The notes: generated from the letters alone by a model not told the origin. DNA of 26,366 bases from SYIM01 sp041182885 (GCA_049423065.1 JBMSQB010000066.1:1-26366), one strand, 5' to 3'; positions 7,349-16,463 are shown, counted from the first letter of the stretch. Program-made: numbers and translations.

Positions 7349-8425
7349 ATGCGATTCATCTTCAAGACCCGATACGAGCAGGACCTGCAGCTGTTTCGTG
7401 ACCGCACCGAAGCCGGCTGGTACGGCCTTCTGCTGGTGGTTCTGCTGGCTGCGCCGTTTGTTGTGCCCGAATACTGGCGCGCGCAGCTGGTGTTCATTTA
7501 CATCTGGGGCATTGTCGGCTTCGGGCTGATGCTGCTCAGCGGCTTTACCGGCCAGCTCTCCATGGGGCATGCGGCGTTCCTTGCAATCGGTGCCTATACC
7601 GAGACCTTGCTGCAGGCGGCGGGCTGGCCGTTTCTGCTGAGTGCGCCAGCCTCGATCCTGCTTGCCGCCGCGGCGGGCATGCTGATCGGTGTGCCTGCAC
7701 TGCGACTGACCGGCATTTATCTGGCCATTGCCACGCTCGCCTTCGGTTTCATCGTCGAGGAAGTGCTCGCGCGCTGGGAGTCGCTCACCGCCGGCAACTC
7801 CGGACTGATGGTGCCACCGCTCAATCTGGCGGGCAGCCCGCTTACCGGCTCAAACGGCTTCTACTACGTCTGTCTTGCATCCATCGTGCTGGTGGCGCTC
7901 GCAGTGCGCAACCTGCTGCGGTCCCCCACCGGTCGCGCCTTCATCGCCATCCGCGACTCGGAAATCTCGGCCCAGAGCATGGGCGTGAATCTGGCCCGCT
8001 ACAAGACGCTGAGCTTTGCGCTGTCGGCCGGCATCACCGGCCTGGCCGGCGCGCTGTATGCCCACCAGATCCGCTTCATCAGCCCCGAGCAGTTCACGCT
8101 GTTTCTGTCGATCGAGTTTCTGATGATGATCGTGATCGGTGGCATGGGGTCGCTGCACGGCGCGGTGTTCGGGGCCATCTTCATGATCGTGCTGCCGGAA
8201 CTGATCGCCATTGCCAAAGACTACCTTCCCCAGGCGGTAGCCGAGCAGACCGGTCTCAAGTCCACGGTGTTCGGCGTACTCATGATTTTGTTCGTACTGT
8301 TCGAGCCGCTTGGACTGTATGGTCGATGGGTCAAGATCCGCACCTGGTTCTCGCTCTTCCCCATGTACAAGGCTGGCATGTTCAGACGCCAGAAGACGTA
8401 TCAGAAGTCGGAGCGGGTGCATTGA
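7349..8425 (+). CDS. livM: Branched-chain amino acid-type ABC transporter permease LivM
   Basis: This second transmembrane subunit has 358 residues. It has the LivM landmarks LSGFTGQLSMGHAAFLAIGAY, RSPTGRAFIAIRDSEISAQSMGV in the cytoplasmic coupling region, and IVIGGMGSLHGAVFGA near the end. It starts 12 bases after livH. Its TGA overlaps the livG ATG (TGATG at 8423-8427), so translation of the permease and the ATPase is probably coupled. A C-terminal basic tail (RRQKTYQKSERVH) follows the last helix. It pairs with LivH to form the channel. Confidence 0.94.
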   Translation: MRFIFKTRYEQDLQLFRDRTEAGWYGLLLVVLLAAPFVVPEYWRAQLVFIYIWGIVGFGLMLLSGFTGQLSMGHAAFLAIGAYTETLLQAAGWPFLLSAPASILLAAAAGMLIGVPALRLTGIYLAIATLAFGFIVEEVLARWESLTAGNSGLMVPPLNLAGSPLTGSNGFYYVCLASIVLVALAVRNLLRSPTGRAFIAIRDSEISAQSMGVNLARYKTLSFALSAGITGLAGALYAHQIRFISPEQFTLFLSIEFLMMIVIGGMGSLHGAVFGAIFMIVLPELIAIAKDYLPQAVAEQTGLKSTVFGVLMILFVLFEPLGLYGRWVKIRTWFSLFPMYKAGMFRRQKTYQKSERVH

Positions 8426-9183
8426 TGGAACTGCTTCGCGTCGAGCAACTCACCAAACGCTTCGGCGGCCTCACGGCGGTCGACGACGTGAGTTTCGGTG
8501 TTCGCGAGGGCGAGATCTACACCATCATTGGCCCCAACGGCGCGGGCAAGACCACCATCTTCAATCTGGTGAGCCTCATTTATCCGGCGAGCGCCGGACG
8601 GATTGTTTACCGGGGGGAAGACCTGACCGCGCTCGCGCCCGATCGGGTGGTTTCGCGCGGCATCGGCCGCACATTCCAGAACATCGAACTGTTCGAACAC
8701 GCCACCGTGCTTCAGAACCTTCTGATCGGCTGCCACGCGCAGGCGCAACCGAATTTCATTGCTGAGATGCTCTTTCTGCCGTCGGTCCGGCGTCGCGAGG
8801 TCGAACATCGCCGCCGGGTTGAGAAGATTATCGATTTCCTCGATCTGCAGGTGCACCGCGACAGCCGGGTGGCAGGCCTGCCGTATGGCGTCCGGAAGGT
8901 GGTGGAGCTTGCGCGGGCGCTCGCCGCACAGCCCAGGTTGCTGCTTCTCGATGAGCCTTCGTCAGGACTCAATGTCGAGGAAACCGATGACATGGCTTAC
9001 TGGATTCAGGACATTCGTGACCTGCTGGGGATCACCGTGCTGATGGTCGAGCATGACATGAGCCTGGTGTCGCGCGTATCGGACCGGGTGCTCGCGGTGA
9101 ACTACGGCAAAGTGCTGGCCGAAGGCTCTCCTTCGGAAGTTCAGTCGCATCCTGATGTGATTGCGGCTTACCTGGGAGACTGA
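8425..9183 (+). CDS. livG: ABC transporter ATP-binding protein LivG
   Basis: This 252-residue cytoplasmic ATPase energises LivHM. Walker A is GPNGAGKTT and Walker B is LLLLDEPSSGLN, followed by the switch His in VEHDM. The signature loop reads LPYGVRK instead of LSGGQ, as is common in LivG proteins. The start MELLRVEQLTKRFGGL at 8425 overlaps the livM stop; the longer frame from 8326 lies inside livM and is not conserved in character. It forms a heterodimer with LivF. Confidence 0.94.
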   Translation: MELLRVEQLTKRFGGLTAVDDVSFGVREGEIYTIIGPNGAGKTTIFNLVSLIYPASAGRIVYRGEDLTALAPDRVVSRGIGRTFQNIELFEHATVLQNLLIGCHAQAQPNFIAEMLFLPSVRRREVEHRRRVEKIIDFLDLQVHRDSRVAGLPYGVRKVVELARALAAQPRLLLLDEPSSGLNVEETDDMAYWIQDIRDLLGITVLMVEHDMSLVSRVSDRVLAVNYGKVLAEGSPSEVQSHPDVIAAYLGD

Positions 9184-9187
9184 AGGC

Positions 9188-9964
9188 GTGACCGACGACG
9201 TGATTCTGCGGCTGTCGAACATCGAGTCGAGCTACGGCCCGGTCCAGGCGATTCGGGGGGTCAGTCTGGAGGTTCGGCGGGGTTCCATCGTCACCGTGCT
9301 GGGGGCGAACGGCGCAGGCAAGACCACTATCCTGAAAACCATTTCCGGGATCATCGATCCGCAGAAGGGAACGGTGTGGTTCGACGGCGAGGACATCCAG
9401 TGCCGCGATCCCGACTGGGTGGTTCGGCGTGGCATCAGTCACGTGCCCGAGGGGCGCGAGGTGTTCCCCATGCTGTCTGTGCGCGACAACCTGATGATGG
9501 GCGCTTTCACGCGGCGCGATCCAGCGGGTGTGGCGGCCGATATCGAGCGGATGTACGGCTACTTTCCCATTCTTCGCGAACGCGCGGCCCAGGAGGCGGG
9601 CCAACTCTCGGGGGGGCAGCAGCAGATGCTCGCCATTGCGCGCGCGCTCATGTCGCGGCCGCGGCTTCTGCTTCTGGATGAGCCCAGCCTGGGGCTGAGC
9701 CCCAAGCTCACCAAGGAAATCTTTTCGATCGTCAAGCGGGTCAATCGCGAGGAAGGCACCACCATGTTGCTGGTCGAGCAGAATGCCAGCATTGCCCTCG
9801 CCACTGCCGATTTCGGCTATGTGCTCGAGGTTGGGCGGGTGGTGATGGAGGACCGCTGCGAGGTGCTGCTCCGCAAAGACGACATCCGCGAGTTTTACCT
9901 GGGTATGAAAGCGGAGTCGGCACGCGGCGAACGACGCTGGAAAAAGAAGAAGCAGTGGCGATGA
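9188..9964 (+). CDS. livF: ABC transporter ATP-binding protein LivF
   Basis: This second ATPase subunit has 258 residues. Walker A is GANGAGKTT, the signature is a canonical LSGGQQQML, Walker B is LLLLDEPSLGLSPKL and the switch region is LLVEQNA. The GTG at 9188, four bases after the livG stop, is favoured because GGGAG sits 9 bases upstream. A GTG at 9200 is the alternative, and starts further upstream lie inside livG. The C-terminus ends in a basic run, and its TGA overlaps the ATG of the acyl-CoA synthetase gene. With one canonical and one altered signature loop, LivF and LivG form an asymmetric ATPase pair. Confidence 0.93.
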   Translation: MTDDVILRLSNIESSYGPVQAIRGVSLEVRRGSIVTVLGANGAGKTTILKTISGIIDPQKGTVWFDGEDIQCRDPDWVVRRGISHVPEGREVFPMLSVRDNLMMGAFTRRDPAGVAADIERMYGYFPILRERAAQEAGQLSGGQQQMLAIARALMSRPRLLLLDEPSLGLSPKLTKEIFSIVKRVNREEGTTMLLVEQNASIALATADFGYVLEVGRVVMEDRCEVLLRKDDIREFYLGMKAESARGERRWKKKKQWR

Positions 9965-11796
9965 TGGCGACGCAAATGGCGCATCCGCAGGGCGAAACCA
10001 TTGGCCGAAAGTTCTGGCAAGCGGTGCAGTTGCGCGGCGACCGCATCGCGCTGCGCCAGAAGGTTCTGGGCATCTGGGAGGAGCAGTCCTGGCGCGAGCT
10101 GGGTGGGCACGCCCGGCGAATCGCCATGGCGCTCGCGGCCGACGGCCTTCAACCCGGCGAGGTGGCGGCAATCCTTGCCAACACCCGACGTGAATGGAGC
10201 TATGCCGACTACGGCATTCTTCTCGCGGGCGGAGTGTCGAGCGGCATCTATCCCACCGATGCCGCCTCTCAGGTTCACTATCTGTGCGCCGATTCCGCCA
10301 CCCGGGTGCTGTTCGTTGAAGACGACGAGCAACTCGACAAAGTGCTCGAGGTGCGCGAGCGGCTGCCGTTACTGTCCCGGATCGTGGTATTCGAGATGGA
10401 AGGGCTTGAGCGCCTCGACGATCCGATGGTGATGAGCCTCGAGGCATTCGAGGCGCGCGGCGAGGCCTTCGATCAATCGAACCCTGATGAATTCGAGCGC
10501 CGGCTTGCCGCGCGCAGCCAGCATGATCTGGCCATCCTGATTTACACCTCGGGCACCACCGGCAAGCCCAAGGGTGCGATGCTCTCGCATCGAAATCTGT
10601 GTTCCGTGATGGAGCGCTTTGCGCCTGAACTCGCGGCTGACGAGACCGACGACAAGATGGCGTTTCTGCCGCTTTGCCATATTGCGGAGCGAATGATCGG
10701 CCAGTTTCTGTCGCTTGAAACCGGCGCCCGGTTGAACTACGTTGAAAACCCGGAAACCATTGCCGAGAACATCCGCGAGATCGCGCCCTCCATCATTCTG
10801 TGCGTACCGCGGGTCTGGGAAAAATTCTATTCCGCGGTATCCATCCGGCTTCGCGAGGCCACACCGCTTCAGCGCTGGGCCTATGGCGTGGCGATTTCAA
10901 TCGGCTATCGCGTGGCTGATCGACGGTTCTCGGGTCAGCCGGTGGGCGCGGGGCTCCTCGCTGCGTTCGGACTGGCCCGCTTTCTGGTGTTGAACAACAT
11001 CCGCAAGGCGATCGGCGTGAACCGCATGCGTTGGGCGATCAGCGGCGCGGCACCGATCTCGCCCGAACTCATCCGCTGGTATCACGCGCTGGGCGTTCCG
11101 CTCTACGAAGGCTGGGGCATGTCGGAGACCACCGCAGGGGGATCGCTCAACCTCCCCGGCGCCATCCGGCTGGGCACCATCGGTCGTCCTCAGCCCTGGG
11201 CGGAAATGAAGGTGTCGGCGGAGGGCGAGATCCTGATCCGTGGCGACAATGTCTTCATGGGGTATCTCAACCAGCCCGAAAAAACCGCCGAGGTGCTTGA
11301 TGCTGATGGATGGCTGCACACGGGCGATGTCGGAACCGTTGATGAGGACGGATTCTTTCGAATCACCGACCGGATGAAGGACATTATCATCACGGCCGGC
11401 GGCAAGAACATCACCCCCTCGGAGATTGAAAACGAGCTGAAATTTTCGCCCTACATCACCGACGCCGTGGTGATTGGTGACAGGCGGGCGTTTCTGACCG
11501 CGCTCGTCATGATCGACCATGAAAATGTTGAGCGCTTCGCGCAGGAGCTCAACGTGCCGTTCACCAATTTTCAGAGCCTCTGCCGTACCCGCGAGGTGCA
11601 GGAGCTGATTCAGGGCGAGGTGGACCGTGTGAACACCAGATTCGCGCGGGTGGAGCAGGTGAAGAAATTCCGGCTGATCGAACACAAGCTCACCGCGGAA
11701 GACGAAGAGCTCACGCCCACCATGAAGTTGAAACGCAAGCTCGTGAATGAAAAGTATCGTGATCTGATCGAATCGATGTACTCTGCAAAATCCTGA
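9961..11796 (+). CDS. AMP-forming long-chain-type acyl-CoA synthetase
   Basis: This 611-residue adenylate-forming ligase activates a carboxylic acid to its CoA thioester through an acyl-AMP intermediate. Core motifs are IYTSGTTGKPKGAMLSHRNL (phosphate-binding loop), YEGWGMSETT, GWLHTGDVG, and DGFFRITDRMKDIIITAGGKNI at the hinge. The late Lys-rich segment TPTMKLKRKLVNEKY follows. The architecture resembles the FadD15/long-chain group. The ATG at 9961 overlaps the livF stop (ATGA); a second ATG at 9964 is equally possible. Embedding between transporter ATPase and binding-protein genes suggests that the imported compound is its substrate. The substrate could be a fatty, branched or aromatic acid; the sequence alone does not decide. 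Confidence 0.93.
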   Translation: MMATQMAHPQGETIGRKFWQAVQLRGDRIALRQKVLGIWEEQSWRELGGHARRIAMALAADGLQPGEVAAILANTRREWSYADYGILLAGGVSSGIYPTDAASQVHYLCADSATRVLFVEDDEQLDKVLEVRERLPLLSRIVVFEMEGLERLDDPMVMSLEAFEARGEAFDQSNPDEFERRLAARSQHDLAILIYTSGTTGKPKGAMLSHRNLCSVMERFAPELAADETDDKMAFLPLCHIAERMIGQFLSLETGARLNYVENPETIAENIREIAPSIILCVPRVWEKFYSAVSIRLREATPLQRWAYGVAISIGYRVADRRFSGQPVGAGLLAAFGLARFLVLNNIRKAIGVNRMRWAISGAAPISPELIRWYHALGVPLYEGWGMSETTAGGSLNLPGAIRLGTIGRPQPWAEMKVSAEGEILIRGDNVFMGYLNQPEKTAEVLDADGWLHTGDVGTVDEDGFFRITDRMKDIIITAGGKNITPSEIENELKFSPYITDAVVIGDRRAFLTALVMIDHENVERFAQELNVPFTNFQSLCRTREVQELIQGEVDRVNTRFARVEQVKKFRLIEHKLTAEDEELTPTMKLKRKLVNEKYRDLIESMYSAKS

Positions 11797-11809
11797 AGGA
11801 GACAACCCC

Positions 11810-12991
11810 ATGAACTCACGCAGACAGTTTCTCGAACTCGGTGCGGCAGGCGGTGTGCTCGCCGCGGTGCCCGCCTCCAGTGCCTGGGCCGATCAGGGCG
11901 TCACGCGCGACCAGATCGTGATCGGGTCCATCCAGGATCTGTCCGGGCCGCTGGTCACGCTTGGCAAGCCCATCCAGAACGGCATGATCATGCGCGCCGA
12001 GCAGATCAATGCGGAGGGCGGCATTCACGGGCGCAAGATCCGCCTGGTAGTCGAGGATTCGGGCTACGATCCGCGGAAGGCCGTGCTGGGCGCACAGAAG
12101 CTTCTGACCCAGGACCGCATTTTTGCAATGATCGGTTCGCTGGGGTCGGTGGTGTCGCTTGCCACCATTCCGCTGGTGCTCGAGAAGAACGTCGCCCACC
12201 TGTTCCCCACCACGGCGCACCACGGCAACTTCGACCCATTTCACAAACTCAAGTTCGCCATTGCCACGCCCTATCCGCAAAGCACGGCGATCGGTCTCAA
12301 GGAAGTGGCGAAGATGTCGGGCGCCAAGCGTATCGGTATCCTGTATCAGGATGACGAGTACGGGCTCGAAGTGTTGCGTGGCACCGAGTCCGCGCTGAAG
12401 GACATGGGGCTTGCCCTGGTCGAGCGCACCACCTACAAGCGTGGCGCCACCGATTTCGCCTCGCAGATGCAGCGCCTGCGAGCAGCCAACCCCGACCTGA
12501 TCGTGCTGGGTACCATCGTTCGCGAAACCATCGGTGCAATGGCTACCGCGCGACGACTGGGCTACACCGGGCAGTTCTTCGGCAGTCAGGCGGCTTACAT
12601 GCCGGCGGTTCCGAAGGCGGGTGGCGCTGCGGTGGAGGGCCTCTTTGCCATCAGCGAGACGCCGGTCCCCTATCGCGACGATCCCTCCAACACCCGTGTA
12701 CTCAATGAATGGATGGATGCATTCAAGGCGCGCTTCAAGGAGGACGCCGAACTGTGGGCGGCCACGGGCTGGATGCTGGTGGATATCTTCGCGCGCGCCG
12801 CCGACCGCGCCGGGCCCAAACTCACCACCGACTCGCTGGTGAAGGCGCTCGAAGACCATCCCTACCCGCGCGGGTTCCTGGGCAACCCCGAGTTCGTGTT
12901 CGGGCCGCAGAAGCGCCTGGGTAACGACCAGACCCGGCTGGCGCAGATTCAGGGCGGGCGCTGGAAAACGGTGTCAGACTTCCTGCGCTGA
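11810..12991 (+). CDS. Periplasmic substrate-binding protein of the Liv transporter
   Basis: This 393-residue type I periplasmic binding protein (LivJ/LivK family) captures the ligand for LivHMGF. It opens with a twin-arginine-type signal (SRRQFLELG, then a hydrophobic stretch ending ASSAWA), which suggests export in folded form. The mature part has IVIGSIQDLSGPLVTLGKP and AEQINAEGGIHGRKIRLVVEDSGYDP, the usual ligand-lobe opening, and RIGILYQDDEYGLEVL in the second lobe. The ATG at 11810 has GGAG 8-9 bases upstream. It is the last gene of the liv-fadD operon, 13 bases after the synthetase. The ligand is not necessarily an amino acid, since this family also binds aromatic and aliphatic carboxylates. 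Confidence 0.93.
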   Translation: MNSRRQFLELGAAGGVLAAVPASSAWADQGVTRDQIVIGSIQDLSGPLVTLGKPIQNGMIMRAEQINAEGGIHGRKIRLVVEDSGYDPRKAVLGAQKLLTQDRIFAMIGSLGSVVSLATIPLVLEKNVAHLFPTTAHHGNFDPFHKLKFAIATPYPQSTAIGLKEVAKMSGAKRIGILYQDDEYGLEVLRGTESALKDMGLALVERTTYKRGATDFASQMQRLRAANPDLIVLGTIVRETIGAMATARRLGYTGQFFGSQAAYMPAVPKAGGAAVEGLFAISETPVPYRDDPSNTRVLNEWMDAFKARFKEDAELWAATGWMLVDIFARAADRAGPKLTTDSLVKALEDHPYPRGFLGNPEFVFGPQKRLGNDQTRLAQIQGGRWKTVSDFLR

Positions 12992-13017
12992 CCGCTTGCG
13001 GTGATCGAAGGCTTGCT

Positions 13018-13042
13018 GCGCCCGGGGTTCAATCCCGGGCGC
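13018..13042. terminator. Perfect 9-bp hairpin between convergent genes
   Basis: GCGCCCGGG (13018-13026) and CCCGGGCGC (13034-13042) flank a 7-base loop, gttcaat. It lies 26 bases after the binding-protein stop and overlaps the end of the convergent acyl-CoA dehydrogenase gene, whose TGA is in the loop. The strong GC stem suits a two-way transcription stop, although neither side has a T-run. Confidence 0.5.
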
Positions 13043-14186
13043 GGGTCTGCAAGCCCATGGTTTTGGCGATGATGCCCAGCATTACTTCATCGGCGCCGCC
13101 GCCGATCGAGGCAAGCCGGGAATCGCGCCAATGGCGGTTGACCGAGGTTTCCTCGATATAGCCCATGCCTCCCCAGAACTGCAGACACCAGTCGGCGGTT
13201 TCACGCGCGACGCGTGCGGCCTTGAGTTTGCACATGGAAGCAAGCTGTGTCACATCGTTGCCTGCCACGTAGAGCGCGACGGTCTTGTGGAGCAGGGCGC
13301 CGGTAGCCTCGACTTCGGTCTGCAACTCGGCGAGCTTGAACTGGATGAACTGGTTGGCCAGCAGCGGCTTGCCGAACGCCTCGCGGCTCTTCAGGTAGTC
13401 GACGGTTTCCTGGATGATGAGGGCGTTTTTCTGCCATCCGGCGGCTGCCCACATGCGTTCTTCCTGGAACTGCATCATCTGATAGGTGAAGCCCATGCCC
13501 TCTTCGCCGATTCGCCAGCGCTGCGGGACGCGAACGCCATCGAAGTGAATCTGCGCGGTGTCCGATGAATGCATGCCGGCCTTGCGCAGCTTCCGTGCGA
13601 TGGTGATGCCTGGGGTATTCATGGGTACGCAGATCAGGGTCTTGTTGCGATGCGCAGCCCCCTCCGAGGTGTTGGCAAGGAGGCACATCCAGTCGGCCTG
13701 CGTGCCGCTGGTGGTCCACATCTTTCCGCCGTCGATGACGTAATCGTCGCCGTCGCGGCGCGCGACCGTCCGGATCGATGCGACATCGGACCCGGCGCCC
13801 ACTTCGGAGACGCCCAGGCAGGCCACCTGCTCACCCGAAATCGATGGCGCGAGGAACTCGCGTTTCACCTCGTCTGAACCAAAGCGCGCCAGCGCAGGCG
13901 TGGCCATGTCGGTCTGCACGCCGATTGCCATGGGTACACCGCCGCAGCGGATCCACGACAGGGCCTCGGCGACTGCGATGCCGTAGGAATAGTCGAGCCC
14001 CATTCCGCCGTACTCCACAGGCTTGCAGACTCCCAGAAAACCCAGGCGCCCCATCTTGCGGAACAACTCGCGCGCCGGAAAGATGCCTTCGGCCTCCCAC
14101 TGATCGACGTGCGGGTTGATCTCGGCCTCAATGAACTTCCTGAGCGAGTCCTGAATCTGGCGATGCTGGTCGGTGTAAAGATGCAT
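13029..14186 (-). CDS. Acyl-CoA dehydrogenase family protein (citronellyl-CoA dehydrogenase-like)
   Basis: This 385-residue FAD-dependent dehydrogenase has the first signature as VSEVGAGSDVAS. Its C-terminal signature is FWGGMGYIEETSVNRHWRD followed by LASIGGGADEVML. The GGGADE ending resembles the AtuD (citronellyl-CoA) group rather than classical short-chain enzymes. A likely catalytic glutamate lies in QFQEERMW. The ATG at 14186 (MHLYTDQHRQIQ) is preferred over a TTG at 14201, which leaves almost no gap from the upstream gene. It follows the FAH-family gene by 18 bases, so the two form one transcript. Its stop lies in the loop of a hairpin shared with the convergent operon. The family is secure; the substrate is unknown, and a role on a branched or ring-derived acyl-CoA is only inferred. 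Confidence 0.92.
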   Translation of the reverse strand: MHLYTDQHRQIQDSLRKFIEAEINPHVDQWEAEGIFPARELFRKMGRLGFLGVCKPVEYGGMGLDYSYGIAVAEALSWIRCGGVPMAIGVQTDMATPALARFGSDEVKREFLAPSISGEQVACLGVSEVGAGSDVASIRTVARRDGDDYVIDGGKMWTTSGTQADWMCLLANTSEGAAHRNKTLICVPMNTPGITIARKLRKAGMHSSDTAQIHFDGVRVPQRWRIGEEGMGFTYQMMQFQEERMWAAAGWQKNALIIQETVDYLKSREAFGKPLLANQFIQFKLAELQTEVEATGALLHKTVALYVAGNDVTQLASMCKLKAARVARETADWCLQFWGGMGYIEETSVNRHWRDSRLASIGGGADEVMLGIIAKTMGLQTRARD

Positions 14187-14204
14187 GGTGTGGCGACTCA
14201 AGGC

Positions 14205-15098
14205 TCAGCGTCTGACGGGGTTGCGAAGAATTCCGATCCCTTTGACCTCGACCTCGACGACGTCGCCATCGCGCAGAAAACGCTTCGGAGTCATTCCATA
14301 GCCGACACCGCTGGGCGAGCCAGTCGTGATGACGTCCCCAGGCATCAATTGATAGAACTGCGAGTAGTACGCCACCAATGTGGCCACACCGAATACCAGA
14401 TCGTTGGTATTGGAAGACTGCACCACCTCGCCATTGACGCGTGTCTGAATCGGCAGGTTGCCAGGATCACCCAGTTCGTCGGCAGTGGCCACCACGGGTC
14501 CCATCGGGCAGAAAGTGGGAAGCATCTTGCCCAGCAGGTTGTGCTCCCAGGTGTTGATCGCCTGCATCCGCCCTTCAGCGGCGAAAAAGGGCGCTACCCA
14601 GTCGCGCGCGGAAACATCGTTGACCAGTGTGTAGCCCGCGACATAATCGAGCGCGTGGGCCTCGCTCACCCGGTGACAGGGGCGCCCGATTACCGCGCTG
14701 AATTCACCCTCCCAATCGACCATGTCCGGGTTCGAGGCAGGCAGCCGGATCGCCTCGCCCGTGCCAATGATGCTGGCTACGCTCTTGGTAAAGGAGGTCG
14801 GGGTTGCCGGTACCGGCGTATTCATTTCATGCAGGTGCTCCCGGTAGTTCATGCCGCACGACAGCACGATGCGCGGATCGGGAATGGGAGCCAGGAGTGT
14901 GGCATTGGCAACCAGCGCGTCGCGCGGCGGAGCGTTCGCAATGCTTTGCAGTCGACGCAATACCGGTTCGCCTGCCTCCAGGATGCCTCGTACCGATTGG
15001 GGCAGTTTCGGGTCGCAGCGGGACAGGTCGACAACGCCTTCGGCAAGCAGGATTCCAGCGCGCGCTCCGGCGGCGCTTTTGAATGTCACGAGTTTCAT
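14205..15098 (-). CDS. Fumarylacetoacetase-family (FAH) hydrolase, copy 1
   Basis: This is a 297-residue FAH-fold enzyme. The family hydrolyses C-C bonds in diketo acids or decarboxylates/isomerises ring-cleavage products, using a divalent metal. Motifs are CGMNYREHLHEM (catalytic His region), DWEGEFSAVIG (metal-binding acidic residues), NDVSARDW, and the late GDVITTGSPSGVG loop. The ATG at 15098 (MKLVTFKS) has GGAG 8 bases upstream; a longer frame from 15254 runs into the divergent gene's leader. It heads a two-gene minus-strand operon with the acyl-CoA dehydrogenase, back to back with the plus-strand arm that holds a second FAH gene. Candidate activities include hydration, decarboxylation or hydrolysis of a meta-cleavage product. 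Confidence 0.9.
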   Translation of the reverse strand: MKLVTFKSAAGARAGILLAEGVVDLSRCDPKLPQSVRGILEAGEPVLRRLQSIANAPPRDALVANATLLAPIPDPRIVLSCGMNYREHLHEMNTPVPATPTSFTKSVASIIGTGEAIRLPASNPDMVDWEGEFSAVIGRPCHRVSEAHALDYVAGYTLVNDVSARDWVAPFFAAEGRMQAINTWEHNLLGKMLPTFCPMGPVVATADELGDPGNLPIQTRVNGEVVQSSNTNDLVFGVATLVAYYSQFYQLMPGDVITTGSPSGVGYGMTPKRFLRDGDVVEVEVKGIGILRNPVRR

Positions 15099-15182
15099 GA
15101 GGTTTTCTCCGGTTTGCGTCCCGTTTGGGCCTGATTTCGAGAGCATGGTATCAACACGGTGTCTGCGCCGGCACGCTGTCGG

Positions 15183-15211
15183 TTGACAAGCGGTTCCGGG
15201 GCGACCAACAT
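15183..15211 (+). promoter_or_regulatory. Candidate promoter for the binding-protein/reductase/VOC/FAH operon
   Basis: A perfect -35 hexamer TTGACA (15183-15188) is followed after 17 bases by CAACAT (15206-15211), a 3-of-6 -10. It lies in the 149-base gap between the divergent FAH and binding-protein genes, about 37 bases ahead of the latter's start. A weak -10 suggests dependence on an activator. Confidence 0.42.
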
Positions 15212-15247
15212 CCGACGCAAAATCACAACCCTGACGAGGAGACTTCG

Positions 15248-16450
15248 ATGACATCCGTTCGCCGACGCGCGCTCACTGCCGGGCTTCTGGGCGCTGCTGC
15301 GCTGCCGTCTCTGTCCCGTGCGCAAGGTCGCCCCATCCGGGTCGGTGGTACGCTGACCCTGACAGGTCCTCTGGCATCCCTGGGCATCATCCACAAAGTC
15401 GCGGGCGAAGCGTTCGTTGATGAAATCAACCAGCGGGGCGGACTGCTCGGTCGGCCAGTCGAATGGGTACTGAAGGACGACCAGTCCAAACCGGAGTTGG
15501 CGCGCACGCTGTATGAGCAACTGGTCACCACCGAGAAGGTCGACCTCTTGATCGGGCCCTACGGCACCGCAGCGATCCTGGCGGCGATGGGGGTTGCCCA
15601 GCGCTATGGAAAATTCATCCCGCACCATTCTTTCGGCATCCCGAACCTGGCGAAATACGACATGCAGTTTCAGGCTGGAGGCGTTGCGGGCGACCCCGAC
15701 AATGTCTGGCCGAATCTGGTCTTCGACGCCATGGCCGCGTCGCCAACGCCGCCGAAAACCATCACGATTGCGGCAAGCAAGTTCCCGTCCCTCCACTATA
15801 TTTCCCTGAATGCGCGAGAGATCGCGAAAAAGCGTGGTCTGAGGGAGGTGGCTTTTCTCGAGTATGAATTCGGCACACGGGACTTTGGCGCCATTGCGAG
15901 CCGCATCAAAGATGCCAACGCCGATTTCCTCTGGGTCGGCGCAGGCGGTATCGACCCCGTGCTGATGCTTGATGCAATGAAGCGTATCAACTACCAGCCC
16001 CCCATGCAGTTCCACATGTTCCCGGCGCCGGGTCCGATGATGAAGTTGCCCGAGTCGCGCAACAGTTTCGCGCTCACCAACTTCGAGGCGCACGCGCCTT
16101 ATACCAATAATCCGCGGGCTGCCGCGTTTGTAAAGGCGTTTGCAGAGCGTGCCGCAAAAGTGAACCTGCCATACCCTGCGGTCGATCTGCAGTCGGCGAT
16201 TTCCTACTCCTGCTGGCAGGTGATCGAGGCGGCGGTAACCGGCTCGGGTTCGCTCGACGACAAGGCAATCGCACAGTGGCTGCGCAACAATACCGTCAAC
16301 GCGATCATCGGGCCGCTTCGCTGGTCGGGCCCCAACAACTATGTGTCGGGCTCCGACCTGTACAAGGTCAAGCAGTTGCAAGACGGCAATTGGGTGGTGG
16401 TCTGGCCGCGCGACAGCGCTGCGCCAGGCGCACAGATCCGGGGCGCCTGA
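15248..16450 (+). CDS. Second periplasmic binding protein of the branched-chain amino acid type
   Basis: This 400-residue protein has an Arg-rich N-terminus and a hydrophobic signal (VRRRALTAGLLGAAALPSLSRAQG), possibly twin-arginine dependent. The mature protein begins IRVGGTLTLTGPLASLG and has FVDEINQRGGLLGRPVEWVLKDDQS, typical of the type I fold. The ATG at 15248 has GAGGAG 7 bases upstream, which settles the start. No permease or ATPase gene accompanies it, so it may share LivHMGF from the neighbouring operon or act as a sensor or scavenger. Its gene is first in a plus-strand run with reductase, VOC and FAH genes, suggesting that it binds the substrate of that pathway. Confidence 0.9.
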   Translation: MTSVRRRALTAGLLGAAALPSLSRAQGRPIRVGGTLTLTGPLASLGIIHKVAGEAFVDEINQRGGLLGRPVEWVLKDDQSKPELARTLYEQLVTTEKVDLLIGPYGTAAILAAMGVAQRYGKFIPHHSFGIPNLAKYDMQFQAGGVAGDPDNVWPNLVFDAMAASPTPPKTITIAASKFPSLHYISLNAREIAKKRGLREVAFLEYEFGTRDFGAIASRIKDANADFLWVGAGGIDPVLMLDAMKRINYQPPMQFHMFPAPGPMMKLPESRNSFALTNFEAHAPYTNNPRAAAFVKAFAERAAKVNLPYPAVDLQSAISYSCWQVIEAAVTGSGSLDDKAIAQWLRNNTVNAIIGPLRWSGPNNYVSGSDLYKVKQLQDGNWVVVWPRDSAAPGAQIRGA

Positions 16451-16463
16451 GCCGAGTGCGGTC

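Noticed and set aside
9032..10447. Minus-strand open frame (471 codons) across livF and the synthetase
   Set aside because: It is antisense to two well-supported genes, with low-complexity composition and no motif.
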